Below are positions 8,473 to 15,856 of a DNA stretch of 64,000 nucleotides, one piece after another; within the stretch, counting starts at the first letter, position 1; each line of letters starts with the position of its first letter. The DNA comes from CAYFKJ01 sp964343605 (GTDB lineage: Bacteria > Pseudomonadota > Alphaproteobacteria > UBA2966), in contig CAYFKJ010000003.1 of NCBI GenBank assembly GCA_964343605.1, positions 62,001 to 126,000 of the forward strand, given 5' to 3'. A program made the position numbers and the translations under genes. Below the pieces are notes generated by a model that made no database searches, had not been told where the DNA came from, and was given only the letters and a program-made list of their open reading frames with translations.

Positions 8473-8919
8473 TTATTCTTGCCGCCCTAGAATTCCAGCC
8501 ATGGCCTCCAATGCCAACAAATAACTGTTGACGCCGAAGCCGCAGATGACGCCCTCTGCGGCCGCGCTGATGAACGAATGATGGCGGAATTCCTCGCGTT
8601 TGTAGATGTTGGAAAGATGCACCTCGATCACCGGCAGGCCGACCGCGTTCAAGGCATCCAAGAGCGCCACGGAGGTATGCGTGAGGGCACCGGCGTTGAT
8701 CAGGATGCCCACGTTCTCGCCTCCGGCCTGCTGAATCCAGGTGACCAGTTCGCCTTCGACGTTGCTTTGACGGCAGTCGACTTCCAGGCCGAGATCGGCG
8801 GCGCGCGCCGCCAAGAGCCGGTTCACGTCGTCCAGCGTTTCGTGGCCGTAGATGTCGGGCTCACGCGTGCCCAACATGTTGAGGTTGGGACCGTTGAGCA
8901 CCAGTACCGTGGTTGGCAT
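8473..8919 (-). CDS. aroQ: 3-dehydroquinate dehydratase, type II
   Basis: 148 residues from the ATG at 8919; a TTG at 8928 would add three residues and has AGGGGAA close by, so the start is not fully settled. Dehydrates 3-dehydroquinate to 3-dehydroshikimate in the shikimate pathway as a dodecamer. LVLNGPNLNMLGTREPDIYGHETL carries the flexible-loop Arg and catalytic Tyr, INAGALTHTSVALLDAL the Asn/Ala-Gly-Ala anion site, and VIEVHLSNIYKREEFRHHSFIS the catalytic His and loop Arg. It is first in the leftward cluster with accBC. Confidence 0.96.
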   Translation of the reverse strand: MPTTVLVLNGPNLNMLGTREPDIYGHETLDDVNRLLAARAADLGLEVDCRQSNVEGELVTWIQQAGGENVGILINAGALTHTSVALLDALNAVGLPVIEVHLSNIYKREEFRHHSFISAAAEGVICGFGVNSYLLALEAMAGILGRQE

Positions 8920-9179
8920 ATCCGTCAAATTCCCCTGGCCGGATGAGATCGGGCGGGTTGGTGATTATGTGCAAAATCTGTCCGCCGTTATAGCACGCGG
9001 CCAATGTCGCGCAAGACGGCAACATTGCATTGGACGCGGCATGCCGTTTGCTGTACATCGCCCGAGACGGTTCGAATCGGCCTGTTGGGGCTACCGTTTG
9101 TTCCGATTTGAAACGTTCTAAATGCCGGCATGTTTATGATCGGCACAGACAAAAACGAACTGCGATCGAGTTGGTAGGA

Positions 9180-9362
9180 ATGTCGAAGAAAGCAAAAGCG
9201 CGGGTTCTCAAGGAACCCCACGAAATGTCCGAAGAAGAGTGGTTGGCGACCGTAAAATCCTCAAAATTCGAATCGACCAAATGGCGCGTGGCGGGTGGCC
9301 TCGTCGGATTGACGGTTATCGGTATCGCGCTTTGGATCGTACTCCTGAATCCTCTGGGTTAG
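9180..9362 (+). CDS. Small single-pass membrane protein
   Basis: 60 residues: a basic and acidic cytoplasmic N-terminus (MSKKAKARVLKEPHEMSEEEWLATV) and one hydrophobic helix near residues 37-57 (GGLVGLTVIGIALWIVLLN), ending NPLG. TAGGA lies directly before the ATG. The EEWLATV...KFESTKWR pattern and C-terminal anchor look like a real small tail-anchored protein rather than chance coding. No family is recognised. It lies alone between aroQ (divergent) and the DUF3750 gene. Confidence 0.6.
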   Translation: MSKKAKARVLKEPHEMSEEEWLATVKSSKFESTKWRVAGGLVGLTVIGIALWIVLLNPLG

Positions 9363-9537
9363 GCCACTCAAGATCCGGAAATCCGCCGACCCGATAAGTT
9401 GAAAGTCGGCGGTTTCCTCCCCATACTTAACAGACATCCGTTGCAATCGCCGCCGTGAGGTCGGGCGTCAACGCTGGCGTGCCCGCCGCTCTCAGGCGTG
9501 GGAGGCGCATTTGTATGTGTCCGGTAAAGCTTAAGCC

Positions 9538-10311
9538 ATGACGAAACAGGCCGAACCGACCCATCGGCGTTGGCGCCGGCGCATTGCCTGGTGGCTGATG
9601 GCCTTGGTCGTCGTGCCGCTGATGGGGAGTGTCGCCTTGGTCGCCGCAAGTGAAACGCCGCACTGGAGTACGGCAAGCCACAACCCGACCGGCCAGGCGC
9701 CCGACCCGGCCACGACGCCGGAGGCCGTCGTCCAAGTATACGCCGCCCGCACATGGGGCTGGCGCGGCGTCTTCGCCGTGCACTCCTGGATCGGCATCAA
9801 GCCGAAGGACGCCTTGCAATACACCCGCTACGAGGTCATCGGCTGGCGGATTTATTACGGCCGGCCGCCCCTTAAAATCAGCAACCGGGCACCTGACGCG
9901 GAGTGGTTTTCCCGTCGCCCGGATTTGCTCGCCGATATCCGCGGCGAGGCTGCCGAAGAGATCATTCCCAAAATCAAGCAAGCGATCCGCGATTATCCCT
10001 TTGCCGACTATTACCGCACCTGGCCGGGCCCCAATTCCAACACTTTCGTTGCCCATGTCGCCCGGGCGGTGCCCGGTTTCCACGTCGATTTACCGGTTAC
10101 CGCCGTCGGCAAGGACTATCTGGCCGACGGCATGGTGAACACCCGCCTGCCGGGGGGCCGGGGCGTACAGGTCTCCCTGGGCGGCTATGCCGGCTTTCTC
10201 GTGGGACCGGAGGAGGGGTTCGAAATCAATTTGCTGGGCGCGACGTTCGGCGTCGATCTCAATCCCCCCGCCCTTAAACTGCCGGGTCTCGGCAGGGTGG
10301 GCATGAACTGA
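9538..10311 (+). CDS. DUF3750 family protein
   Basis: 257 residues. A basic N-terminus is followed by one transmembrane or signal segment (IAWWLMALVVVPLMGSVALVAAS, about 16-38), so the bulk is probably periplasmic. VVQVYAARTWGWRGVFAVHSWIGIKPKDALQYTRYEVIGWRIYYG and the later GPNSNTFVAHVARAVPG segment fit the DUF3750 family. GPNSNTF is reminiscent of a Cys/Ser-less NlpC-like or DUF4105-type fold, but that is a guess. No function is known. It is not tightly linked to its neighbours. Confidence 0.75.
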   Translation: MTKQAEPTHRRWRRRIAWWLMALVVVPLMGSVALVAASETPHWSTASHNPTGQAPDPATTPEAVVQVYAARTWGWRGVFAVHSWIGIKPKDALQYTRYEVIGWRIYYGRPPLKISNRAPDAEWFSRRPDLLADIRGEAAEEIIPKIKQAIRDYPFADYYRTWPGPNSNTFVAHVARAVPGFHVDLPVTAVGKDYLADGMVNTRLPGGRGVQVSLGGYAGFLVGPEEGFEINLLGATFGVDLNPPALKLPGLGRVGMN

Positions 10312-10411
10312 CCGGAAATATTCCCCCCTGAAACATGCGTGCCGCTATTGACAGAGGCCGTCAATTTCTTCGCAATGCCATTTGCCTTTGAGTTGGTTCA
10401 AGCGGGAGCGA

Positions 10412-11275
10412 ATGGCGGTGAAATTGGACGATCGAATTGTCGCCGACTATGCCGAGGACGGTGCGGTTTGCCTGCGCGGCATGTTGGATCAGGACTGGAT
10501 CGAGCGCCTGCGCGAAGGGGTCGAACAGGATATCGCCACGCCCGGCCCTATGGCGCGCCTGAACGGGCCCGACGACGATAAGAAACGTTTCTTCGTGGAT
10601 TTTTGTCTCTGGCTGCGCGTACCGGTCTTCGACGATCTGGTCTGGCGCTCTCCCTTGGCCGCCGCCGCCGCGCAATTGATGGCCTCCGACAAGGCCAATT
10701 TCTATCATGAGCACTTGCTGGTAAAGGAGCCCGGGGCGGAGGAACGTACCCCCTGGCACCAGGACATGCCGTATTATCCGCTGTCAGAAGACCAAGTCTG
10801 TTCGTTTTGGATTCCCCTGGACGACGTGCCGGAGGAAACGGCGGTGCGGTACGTGCGAGGCTCTCATCGTTGGGGAAAACGTTATCAGCCGATGTACTTC
10901 AAGAAGTCCACCGATCTCGCGGTCAACGACGAAGTCTACGAATCGCCGCCTGATATTGATGCCGACCCGGCGCGCTACGATCTGCTCCATTGGGAACTGG
11001 AACCCGGCGATTGCATCGCTTTTCATGCCCTGACGCTGCACGGCGGACCGGGCAATCCCTCGGCGACCCGGCGCCGCCGTGCGTTTGCCTCGCGCTGGAC
11101 GGGTGACGACATCCGCTATGCCGAACGGCAGGGCCAAGTCTCCCCGCCCATCGAAAATCACGGCGTGGCCGACGGCGAGCCGTTGGACAGCGACGCGTTT
11201 CCGGTGGTCTGGCGAAACGGCGAACAACTTCAAAAACAAGAAATACAGGCTAGCCCCGGAAGAGGTGCCGCATGA
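10412..11275 (+). CDS. Phytanoyl-CoA dioxygenase (PhyH) family protein
   Basis: 287 residues. The ATG at 10412 is taken as the start since GGGAG is 3 nt upstream; an upstream in-frame ATG (10382) would add 10 residues. PhyH-type Fe(II)/2-oxoglutarate oxygenase signatures: WHQDMPYYPL with the HxD iron ligands (H116, D118), CSFWIPLDDV, GSHRWG, and a distal iron His in CIAFHALTLHGGPGN followed by an Arg-rich 2-oxoglutarate site (ATRRRRAFASRW). The substrate is unknown. Its stop overlaps the maiA start by 4 nt (ATGA), so the two are coupled, which hints at aromatic or small-acid metabolism. Confidence 0.85.
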   Translation: MAVKLDDRIVADYAEDGAVCLRGMLDQDWIERLREGVEQDIATPGPMARLNGPDDDKKRFFVDFCLWLRVPVFDDLVWRSPLAAAAAQLMASDKANFYHEHLLVKEPGAEERTPWHQDMPYYPLSEDQVCSFWIPLDDVPEETAVRYVRGSHRWGKRYQPMYFKKSTDLAVNDEVYESPPDIDADPARYDLLHWELEPGDCIAFHALTLHGGPGNPSATRRRRAFASRWTGDDIRYAERQGQVSPPIENHGVADGEPLDSDAFPVVWRNGEQLQKQEIQASPGRGAA

Positions 11276-11910
11276 AGCTCTACGGATATTTCCGCTCGTC
11301 CGCCGCCTACCGCATCCGCATCGTGCTCAATCTCAAGGGGCTTGAGCACGAACGGGTGTACGTCCACCTGCGGCTTGGGGAGCAGTTGAAGCCCGGTTAT
11401 CTCGAATTGAACCCGCAGGGGAAGGTGCCGGCGCTCCTGGACGGCGATGCGGTCCTGACGCAATCGATGGCGATCGCCGAGTATCTTGAAGAACGCTATC
11501 CCGTGCCGGCCCTGCTGCCCGAGGATGCCATCGACCGGGCCTGGGTGCGGGCGATCTGCCAGGCGGTGGCCTGTGAGATCCATCCGCTTAACAATCTCGG
11601 CACGCTCAACTACCTGGTCAACGACATGGGCCTGAGCGAGGACGACAAGCAGCGTTGGTACCGTCATTGGATCGCCGCCGGCCTGGGCGCCATCGAAGCC
11701 ATGTTGCAGGCGCACCCCAACTCAAGCACATTTTGTCACGGCGACATGCCGACGCTGGCCGACGCCTTCCTGATCCCTCAGATTTTCAATGCGCAGCGCT
11801 TCGATTGCGATTTGACCGGATACCCCACGATCATGCGGGTCGAGGCCGCTTGCCGCGAGCTGGACGCCTTTACGGCCGCCCACCCGGACAACCAGCCGGA
11901 TAGCGAGTAG
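11272..11910 (+). CDS. maiA: Maleylacetoacetate isomerase / zeta-class glutathione S-transferase
   Basis: 212 residues, the normal length. The N-terminal thioredoxin-fold half has the zeta signature RSSAAYRIRIVLNLKGL (catalytic Ser), followed by NPQGKVPALLDGDAVLTQSMAIAEYLEERYP for glutathione binding; the C-terminal half is helical with HPLNNLGTLNYL and FCHGDMPTLADAFLIPQIFNA. It isomerises maleylacetoacetate to fumarylacetoacetate in tyrosine breakdown. Other enzymes of that pathway are not next to it, so a related isomerisation is possible. It is translationally coupled to the PhyH gene. Confidence 0.92.
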   Translation: MKLYGYFRSSAAYRIRIVLNLKGLEHERVYVHLRLGEQLKPGYLELNPQGKVPALLDGDAVLTQSMAIAEYLEERYPVPALLPEDAIDRAWVRAICQAVACEIHPLNNLGTLNYLVNDMGLSEDDKQRWYRHWIAAGLGAIEAMLQAHPNSSTFCHGDMPTLADAFLIPQIFNAQRFDCDLTGYPTIMRVEAACRELDAFTAAHPDNQPDSE

Positions 11911-11928
11911 GGGTCAGAAACCGATTTC

Positions 11929-12045
11929 CGTCATTCCCGCGAAAGCGGGAATCCATTCCGCGGCCTCTTCTATTGCAAATCCAGCTGAAAATCAGTCGCT
12001 CAGGCATGGTTTCCGGATAAGCGCGTCGCGCTTTCCGGAATGACG
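11929..12045. repeat. Dispersed palindromic repeat, copy 1
   Basis: A 117-bp intergenic element bounded by CGTCATTCC and its exact complement GGAATGACG. It holds a left hairpin (CATTCCCGC-GAAA-GCGGGAATCC type) and a right hairpin (TTCCGGA...TCCGGAA around GCGCGTCGCGC), joined by a less conserved centre. Copy 2 lies at 23737-23851 with both hairpins and CTCAGGCATGG conserved but a different middle. It resembles REP/MITE-like elements common in alphaproteobacteria. It sits between the convergent maiA and dsbA-like genes, where its hairpins could also stop transcription. Confidence 0.85.
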
Positions 12046-12055
12046 AATTAATTCA

Positions 12056-12880
12056 TCAACAAGTCAAACAGCCGGTGCGGGCCTCGTCGATGAGCTTGCG
12101 CATTTGCTGGATGTTGACGTACCCGGGGATGATGGCGTCACCCACGACAAAGCCTGGGGTGCCCTGGATGCCGAGGTTCTTCGCCAGATCATAGGACTGT
12201 GCGACCACCTGCCGGACCTCGGGGCTTTCCATGTCTTCGGCGATTTGCACAACATCGAGCCCGTATTCCTCCGCGATGTCGAAAACTCGTTGACGGTCGA
12301 GGTTGCCCCGCGCATCCATCAACGCGTTGTGGAAGTCGAGATATTTCGACCGATCGGTCCTCAGGGCCGCGATGGCCGCGCGCGACGCCAGATCGGATTG
12401 TGGGCCGAGGATCGGGAATTCCTTGTACACAACCCGGATATTCGGATCCGTCGCCAGCAGTTCCGCCATGACGGGGTGGAACTTTTTGCAGTAGCCGCAG
12501 CGGTAATCGAAGAATTCAACCAGCGTCACGTCGCCGTCGGGATTGCCGCCGACGAAGGAATTCGGATCGTTGCGCAGGAGTTCGCCGTTGCTCTTGAGAT
12601 AGGCCATGGTTTTGGCCTTCTCTTCGGCCTCCTGCCGCGCCTGCATGGCCTTGAAGGCCTCGACGATGATTTCGGGATGGTCTTCGATGTACTTTTTGAC
12701 GACTTCCTCGACGGCTTCCTTTTGAGCCGGGGTGAGGGTGTCGGCCGCCCGGACAACCGGGGTGCTGGTGAACAGCAACAAGCCCGCCAGCAGGAGCATT
12801 CCGAACAGAGCCTTTGCGAATTGATCGAGGATCGGCTCGGCTTTCGTCCGTGGACGGGTGGGGAATTGCTGGTTCGGCAA
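12056..12880 (-). CDS. DsbA family thiol-disulfide protein (ScsC/Com1-like)
   Basis: 274 residues from TTG at 12880, chosen because TCAGGAGA lies 6 nt upstream; an ATG at 12907 would add 9 residues. A basic region then a signal segment (LFGMLLLAGLLLFTSTPVVRA) suggests periplasmic export. Residues 50-100 are a charged helix like the N-terminal oligomerisation stalk of ScsC-like proteins. The thioredoxin fold follows, with active site C128-G-Y-C131 in FFDYRCGYCKKFHP and the cis-Pro loop GTPGFVVGD. Oddly the protein ends TGCLTC, a second CxxC at the very C-terminus. Likely an oxidase or isomerase of periplasmic disulfides. Confidence 0.88.
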   Translation of the reverse strand: MPNQQFPTRPRTKAEPILDQFAKALFGMLLLAGLLLFTSTPVVRAADTLTPAQKEAVEEVVKKYIEDHPEIIVEAFKAMQARQEAEEKAKTMAYLKSNGELLRNDPNSFVGGNPDGDVTLVEFFDYRCGYCKKFHPVMAELLATDPNIRVVYKEFPILGPQSDLASRAAIAALRTDRSKYLDFHNALMDARGNLDRQRVFDIAEEYGLDVVQIAEDMESPEVRQVVAQSYDLAKNLGIQGTPGFVVGDAIIPGYVNIQQMRKLIDEARTGCLTC

Positions 12881-13013
12881 GATCGGTCTCCTGAATGAAT
12901 ACGCCATCAAGGTTCAGACAATATGCCAAAACCCCGATGGCGTGAATTCACAAGCGGATTACTAACTTGGTACGCTTACTAGGATACCAAACGATCTACA
13001 AGCGCTTTGGCGA

Positions 13014-15029
13014 CTAGGCCGCCTTGATGTTCTGCAGGAAATCCTCGACTTCCCGGCGCAGGTTCTGGAATCGCTCGCCCAATTCCTGGGACGCGTTGAG
13101 AACGGTGCCCGAGGCTTCGCCGGTCTGTTCGGATCCGGCTTTCACCGTGACGATGCTCTCCGAGACGTTCTGAGTGCCGCGGGCGGCTTCCTGAACGTTG
13201 CGGCTGATCTCGCCTGTGGCGGCACCCTGTTCCTCGACAGCCGAGGCGATCGTGGTGGCGATCTCGTTCATCTCCGAAATCGTCGAGCCGATGCCTTCGA
13301 TGGCGCCGACGGCATCCTGTGTGGTGGACTGGATCGCACCGATCTGGTTGCTGATGTCCTCGGTCGCCTGGGCCGTCTGGCTGGCCAGGTTCTTGACCTC
13401 GGAGGCCACCACCGCGAAGCCCTTGCCGGCGTCACCGGCACGGGCCGCCTCGATGGTCGCATTGAGGGCCAGCAGGTTGGTCTGATTGGCGATGTCGTTG
13501 ATCAGGTCGACGACCTCGCCGATCTTCTGGGCCGCATCGGCCAGATCACGGATGGTCTGGTTGGTGCCTTCCGCGGCCTTCACGGCGTTACCCGAGATCT
13601 CAGCCGAGTGCGAGACCTGGCGGCTGATTTCGCTGATCGAGGAGGAAAGCTCCTCGGCCGCACTGGCGACGGTCTGGACGCTGGCGGTCGCCTGCTCGGC
13701 GGCGGAGGCTACCGTGACGCTCTCGTCCTGCGTCTGGCGGGCGATCTCGGTCATCGACTGAGCCGAGGACTCCATCTGCGTGGAACTCGCGGCCACGACG
13801 CCGAGGATGTCTTCCACGGTGTCTCCGAAACCCGACGTCAGATCGTTCATCTTGGCCTGACGGGCTTCGCGCTGACGATTTTCTTCCGCTTCACGCTCAC
13901 GCTCGGCGTCCTTGCGGCGCTCTTCCTCGGCGCGGGCCTTTTCCTGCTCGGCTTCCATGCGTTCGGCTTCAAGGGCGGTTTCCTTGAAGACCACGACAGC
14001 CTGGGCCATTTCACCGATCTCGTTGCCGTAGTCGGTGGCGGGAATGTCGACCTGTTTGTTGCCGGCGGCCAATTCCTTCATGGCCGCGATCATGGCGGCG
14101 ATGGAACCCGAAACGGCGCGGCCGATGAAAACGGCCAGCACGATGACGATCAGGGAGATCACGGCCATGGTCGCCATGATGGTCTTGAACGTCGTCGAGC
14201 TATTGGCTTTGGCCTGCTGGGTCGCAGCGCTGAAAGCTTCCTTGCCGGCGCCGACCAGAGCGATCAGTTTGGGCTCGACCTCGGCATAAAGCGAACTCAT
14301 TTTTTTCTGCGCCTTGGCTTCCAGGGTCAGACCCTCCACGACCTTCTTGAAAGCGACGAGGTAAATCTGGGCGCTGTCGATCAGGTACTCCTGATCGTCC
14401 TCGTCCTCGACGTGCTCGGTGACGGCCTTTTCGAAATCGGCGATGCCGGCTTCAAGCTTCTTGGCGTACTTAACGTCGCGACGCATCAGGTAATCTTTTT
14501 CGTGGCGGCGCAGCATGAGCATGGCAGCCAGAACACTCGGATCGTTGATGTTCTTGAGTTCCGCCTCGGCTTCCTTCACGGCCTTACGCATCTGGCCGCG
14601 CAAACCGGTGCTGGGGGTCATGCCGATTTTTTCGCGCAATTCGACGACGTGCTTGAATTCGGCGACATAGGCCTCGAAACCGGTACGGACCTGCGTGAGA
14701 ACCTCATGAAGTTCCGGATTTTTGATTCCCGCATCAAGCCTGTCGAAGATCACCGACATATCCGCTGCCACGGCGGCATGGCGGTCGGCATACTTTTTCT
14801 TCATGCGCAGAAAGAAGTCCTTTTCGTTCCGGCGCTCCTGGAGAAATCCGACCTGCAGCGCGTTGACGTCGGCGACAGCTTCGGTCACCACCAATTGACG
14901 CGCCTGGAAGCCAGCCTGGGTGTTGCTGCTGGAATAGTAGACGACACCGACGGCGGCAAAACCGACAAGGGCCGCGCCGATGATGATGGCGAGCTGGAAG
15001 CTCAGCTTGATTGAATTCAAAATGTTCAT
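13014..15029 (-). CDS. Methyl-accepting chemotaxis protein with HBM-type sensor
   Basis: 671 residues. ATG at 15029, with AAGGAAA 8 nt upstream, is preferred over an upstream in-frame start. One N-terminal transmembrane helix (about 11-33), a periplasmic helical region to about 280, a second helix (TIMATMAVISLIVIVLAVFIG), a HAMP domain, a charged coiled coil (EAERMEAEQEKARAEEERRKDAER) and the signalling hairpin with EVVDLINDIANQTNLLALNATIEAARAG-type core. The periplasmic part has two copies of an RRxEKDxxxR motif (RRNEKDFFLR, RRHEKDYLMR), the mark of helical bimodular (HBM) sensors, often for organic acids. No C-terminal NWETF-type tether is seen. Confidence 0.93.
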   Translation of the reverse strand: MNILNSIKLSFQLAIIIGAALVGFAAVGVVYYSSSNTQAGFQARQLVVTEAVADVNALQVGFLQERRNEKDFFLRMKKKYADRHAAVAADMSVIFDRLDAGIKNPELHEVLTQVRTGFEAYVAEFKHVVELREKIGMTPSTGLRGQMRKAVKEAEAELKNINDPSVLAAMLMLRRHEKDYLMRRDVKYAKKLEAGIADFEKAVTEHVEDEDDQEYLIDSAQIYLVAFKKVVEGLTLEAKAQKKMSSLYAEVEPKLIALVGAGKEAFSAATQQAKANSSTTFKTIMATMAVISLIVIVLAVFIGRAVSGSIAAMIAAMKELAAGNKQVDIPATDYGNEIGEMAQAVVVFKETALEAERMEAEQEKARAEEERRKDAEREREAEENRQREARQAKMNDLTSGFGDTVEDILGVVAASSTQMESSAQSMTEIARQTQDESVTVASAAEQATASVQTVASAAEELSSSISEISRQVSHSAEISGNAVKAAEGTNQTIRDLADAAQKIGEVVDLINDIANQTNLLALNATIEAARAGDAGKGFAVVASEVKNLASQTAQATEDISNQIGAIQSTTQDAVGAIEGIGSTISEMNEIATTIASAVEEQGAATGEISRNVQEAARGTQNVSESIVTVKAGSEQTGEASGTVLNASQELGERFQNLRREVEDFLQNIKAA
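13338..13538. repeat. 201-bp tract identical to 16181-16381
   Basis: Part of the signalling-domain coding region of the first chemoreceptor gene. Base-for-base identical to 16181-16381 including synonymous positions, while flanking signalling-domain sequence differs at scattered third positions. Direct orientation, 2,843 bp apart. Confidence 0.9.
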
Positions 15030-15181
15030 TTTCTTGTTTCCTTCACTAACCGCCCCCTTGTTAGAGAGGCTGCGCAATTGTCGACGCGACAGCTGAACTC
15101 TCTTGGATTTCAGGCCCGGGCGGCACGGACACGCCGCACCGGGCCGAAATCACTTGGAGGATTTGTCCTAACGGAGCCCTA

Positions 15182-15544
15182 TTAACCGCAGTGGTTGAAC
15201 TCCTCGTTCTTCTTGGGGTACTCCACGCAGAAGTCTTCGCTGCCACCCGGCGCCTTGATGGCGTTGCCGTTCCAAGTCGCGGTAATGACCTTGAACTTGG
15301 TGATATTGAGGCGGCGGTTGCGGCAGGACTTCATGGCCGCGGCCTGACAGGCCTCGAGCGAATCGGCCTTCTTCGTCTTGACGCACGACTGGTTGCCGCC
15401 GCACTTCTTGTAGCTCGTGGCTTCCTGGCCGGGGCAAGCCGTCCGGGTATAGCTGACGGCGCATTCGGCGCGGGCGTCGGTCGGCGTCCAGGACAACATG
15501 ACGGCGACGGCCAGGGCGGCAAACGCCAGATAGATCTTTTTCAT
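15182..15544 (-). CDS. Secreted cysteine-rich small protein
   Basis: 120 residues. ATG at 15544 with GGAGAG 6 nt upstream. A clear Sec signal peptide (MKKIYLAFAALAVAVMLSW...DARA) is predicted to leave about 95 residues. The mature part has eight cysteines (AEC, TAC, KKC, QSC, EAC, KSC, DFC, NHC), enough for four disulfides, and ends HCG. No family is recognised. It lies between two chemoreceptor genes on the same strand, 152 bp before the first, and close to a DsbA-like gene. Periplasmic or secreted; an accessory ligand-binding role is possible but unsupported beyond position. Confidence 0.78.
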   Translation of the reverse strand: MKKIYLAFAALAVAVMLSWTPTDARAECAVSYTRTACPGQEATSYKKCGGNQSCVKTKKADSLEACQAAAMKSCRNRRLNITKFKVITATWNGNAIKAPGGSEDFCVEYPKKNEEFNHCG

Positions 15545-15856
15545 TATTCTCTCCACCAGTGTTCTGTTGATACAGTCGAGGGCTGCGCCCTCAGGAATTT
15601 TGATTCCGTCTCCGGAATTTGGTGGAGGATATAACCGAGGTTCCGTGTCGGGATTATTTCCAAATCGCGAAATTTGATTTCGGGGAAGTAACAAATGTTT
15701 CCCGATTATTGCATTTCTACCCCTGCGTTATCGGCTACCGGACAAATGCTTATTCAATAGTGATATTGATAATTCTCTCATTCGGGTCGAGGGATCCTCC
15801 AACAAAAACGGGCCCCGGAATACCGGGGCCCGCCTTTGTCTTAAAGCCGATATTGC
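15545..15856. other. Intergenic region, 312 bp
   Basis: Separates the second chemoreceptor gene from the cysteine-rich protein gene. Holds a strong terminator at 15801-15832 for the receptor, then about 250 bp of relatively AT-rich DNA expected to carry the promoter of the small secreted protein. No further open frame is convincing. Confidence 0.6.
15801..15832 (-). terminator. Rho-independent terminator after chemoreceptor gene
   Basis: Read on the minus strand: a perfect 10-bp GC stem (CGGGCCCCGG / CCGGGGCCCG) with a 4-nt loop at 15809-15832, followed by TTTTTGTT. It lies 25 bp after the stop of the gene at 15857-17770. Confidence 0.9.

Noticed and set aside
9060..9085. GGTTCGAATC resembling a tRNA T-loop
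   Set aside because: The flanking bases do not form the 5-bp T stem, and no acceptor, D or anticodon arms are present upstream.
12968..12992. TTGGTA...TACCAA inverted repeat after the first chemoreceptor as a terminator
   Set aside because: AT-rich 6-bp arms with a 12-nt loop and no T-run; too weak to call.
13608..15014. Long open frame antisense to the first chemoreceptor (468 codons)
   Set aside because: A shadow of the GC-rich receptor gene on the other strand; Leu/Gly/Asp/His-rich with no domain and no ribosome binding site.
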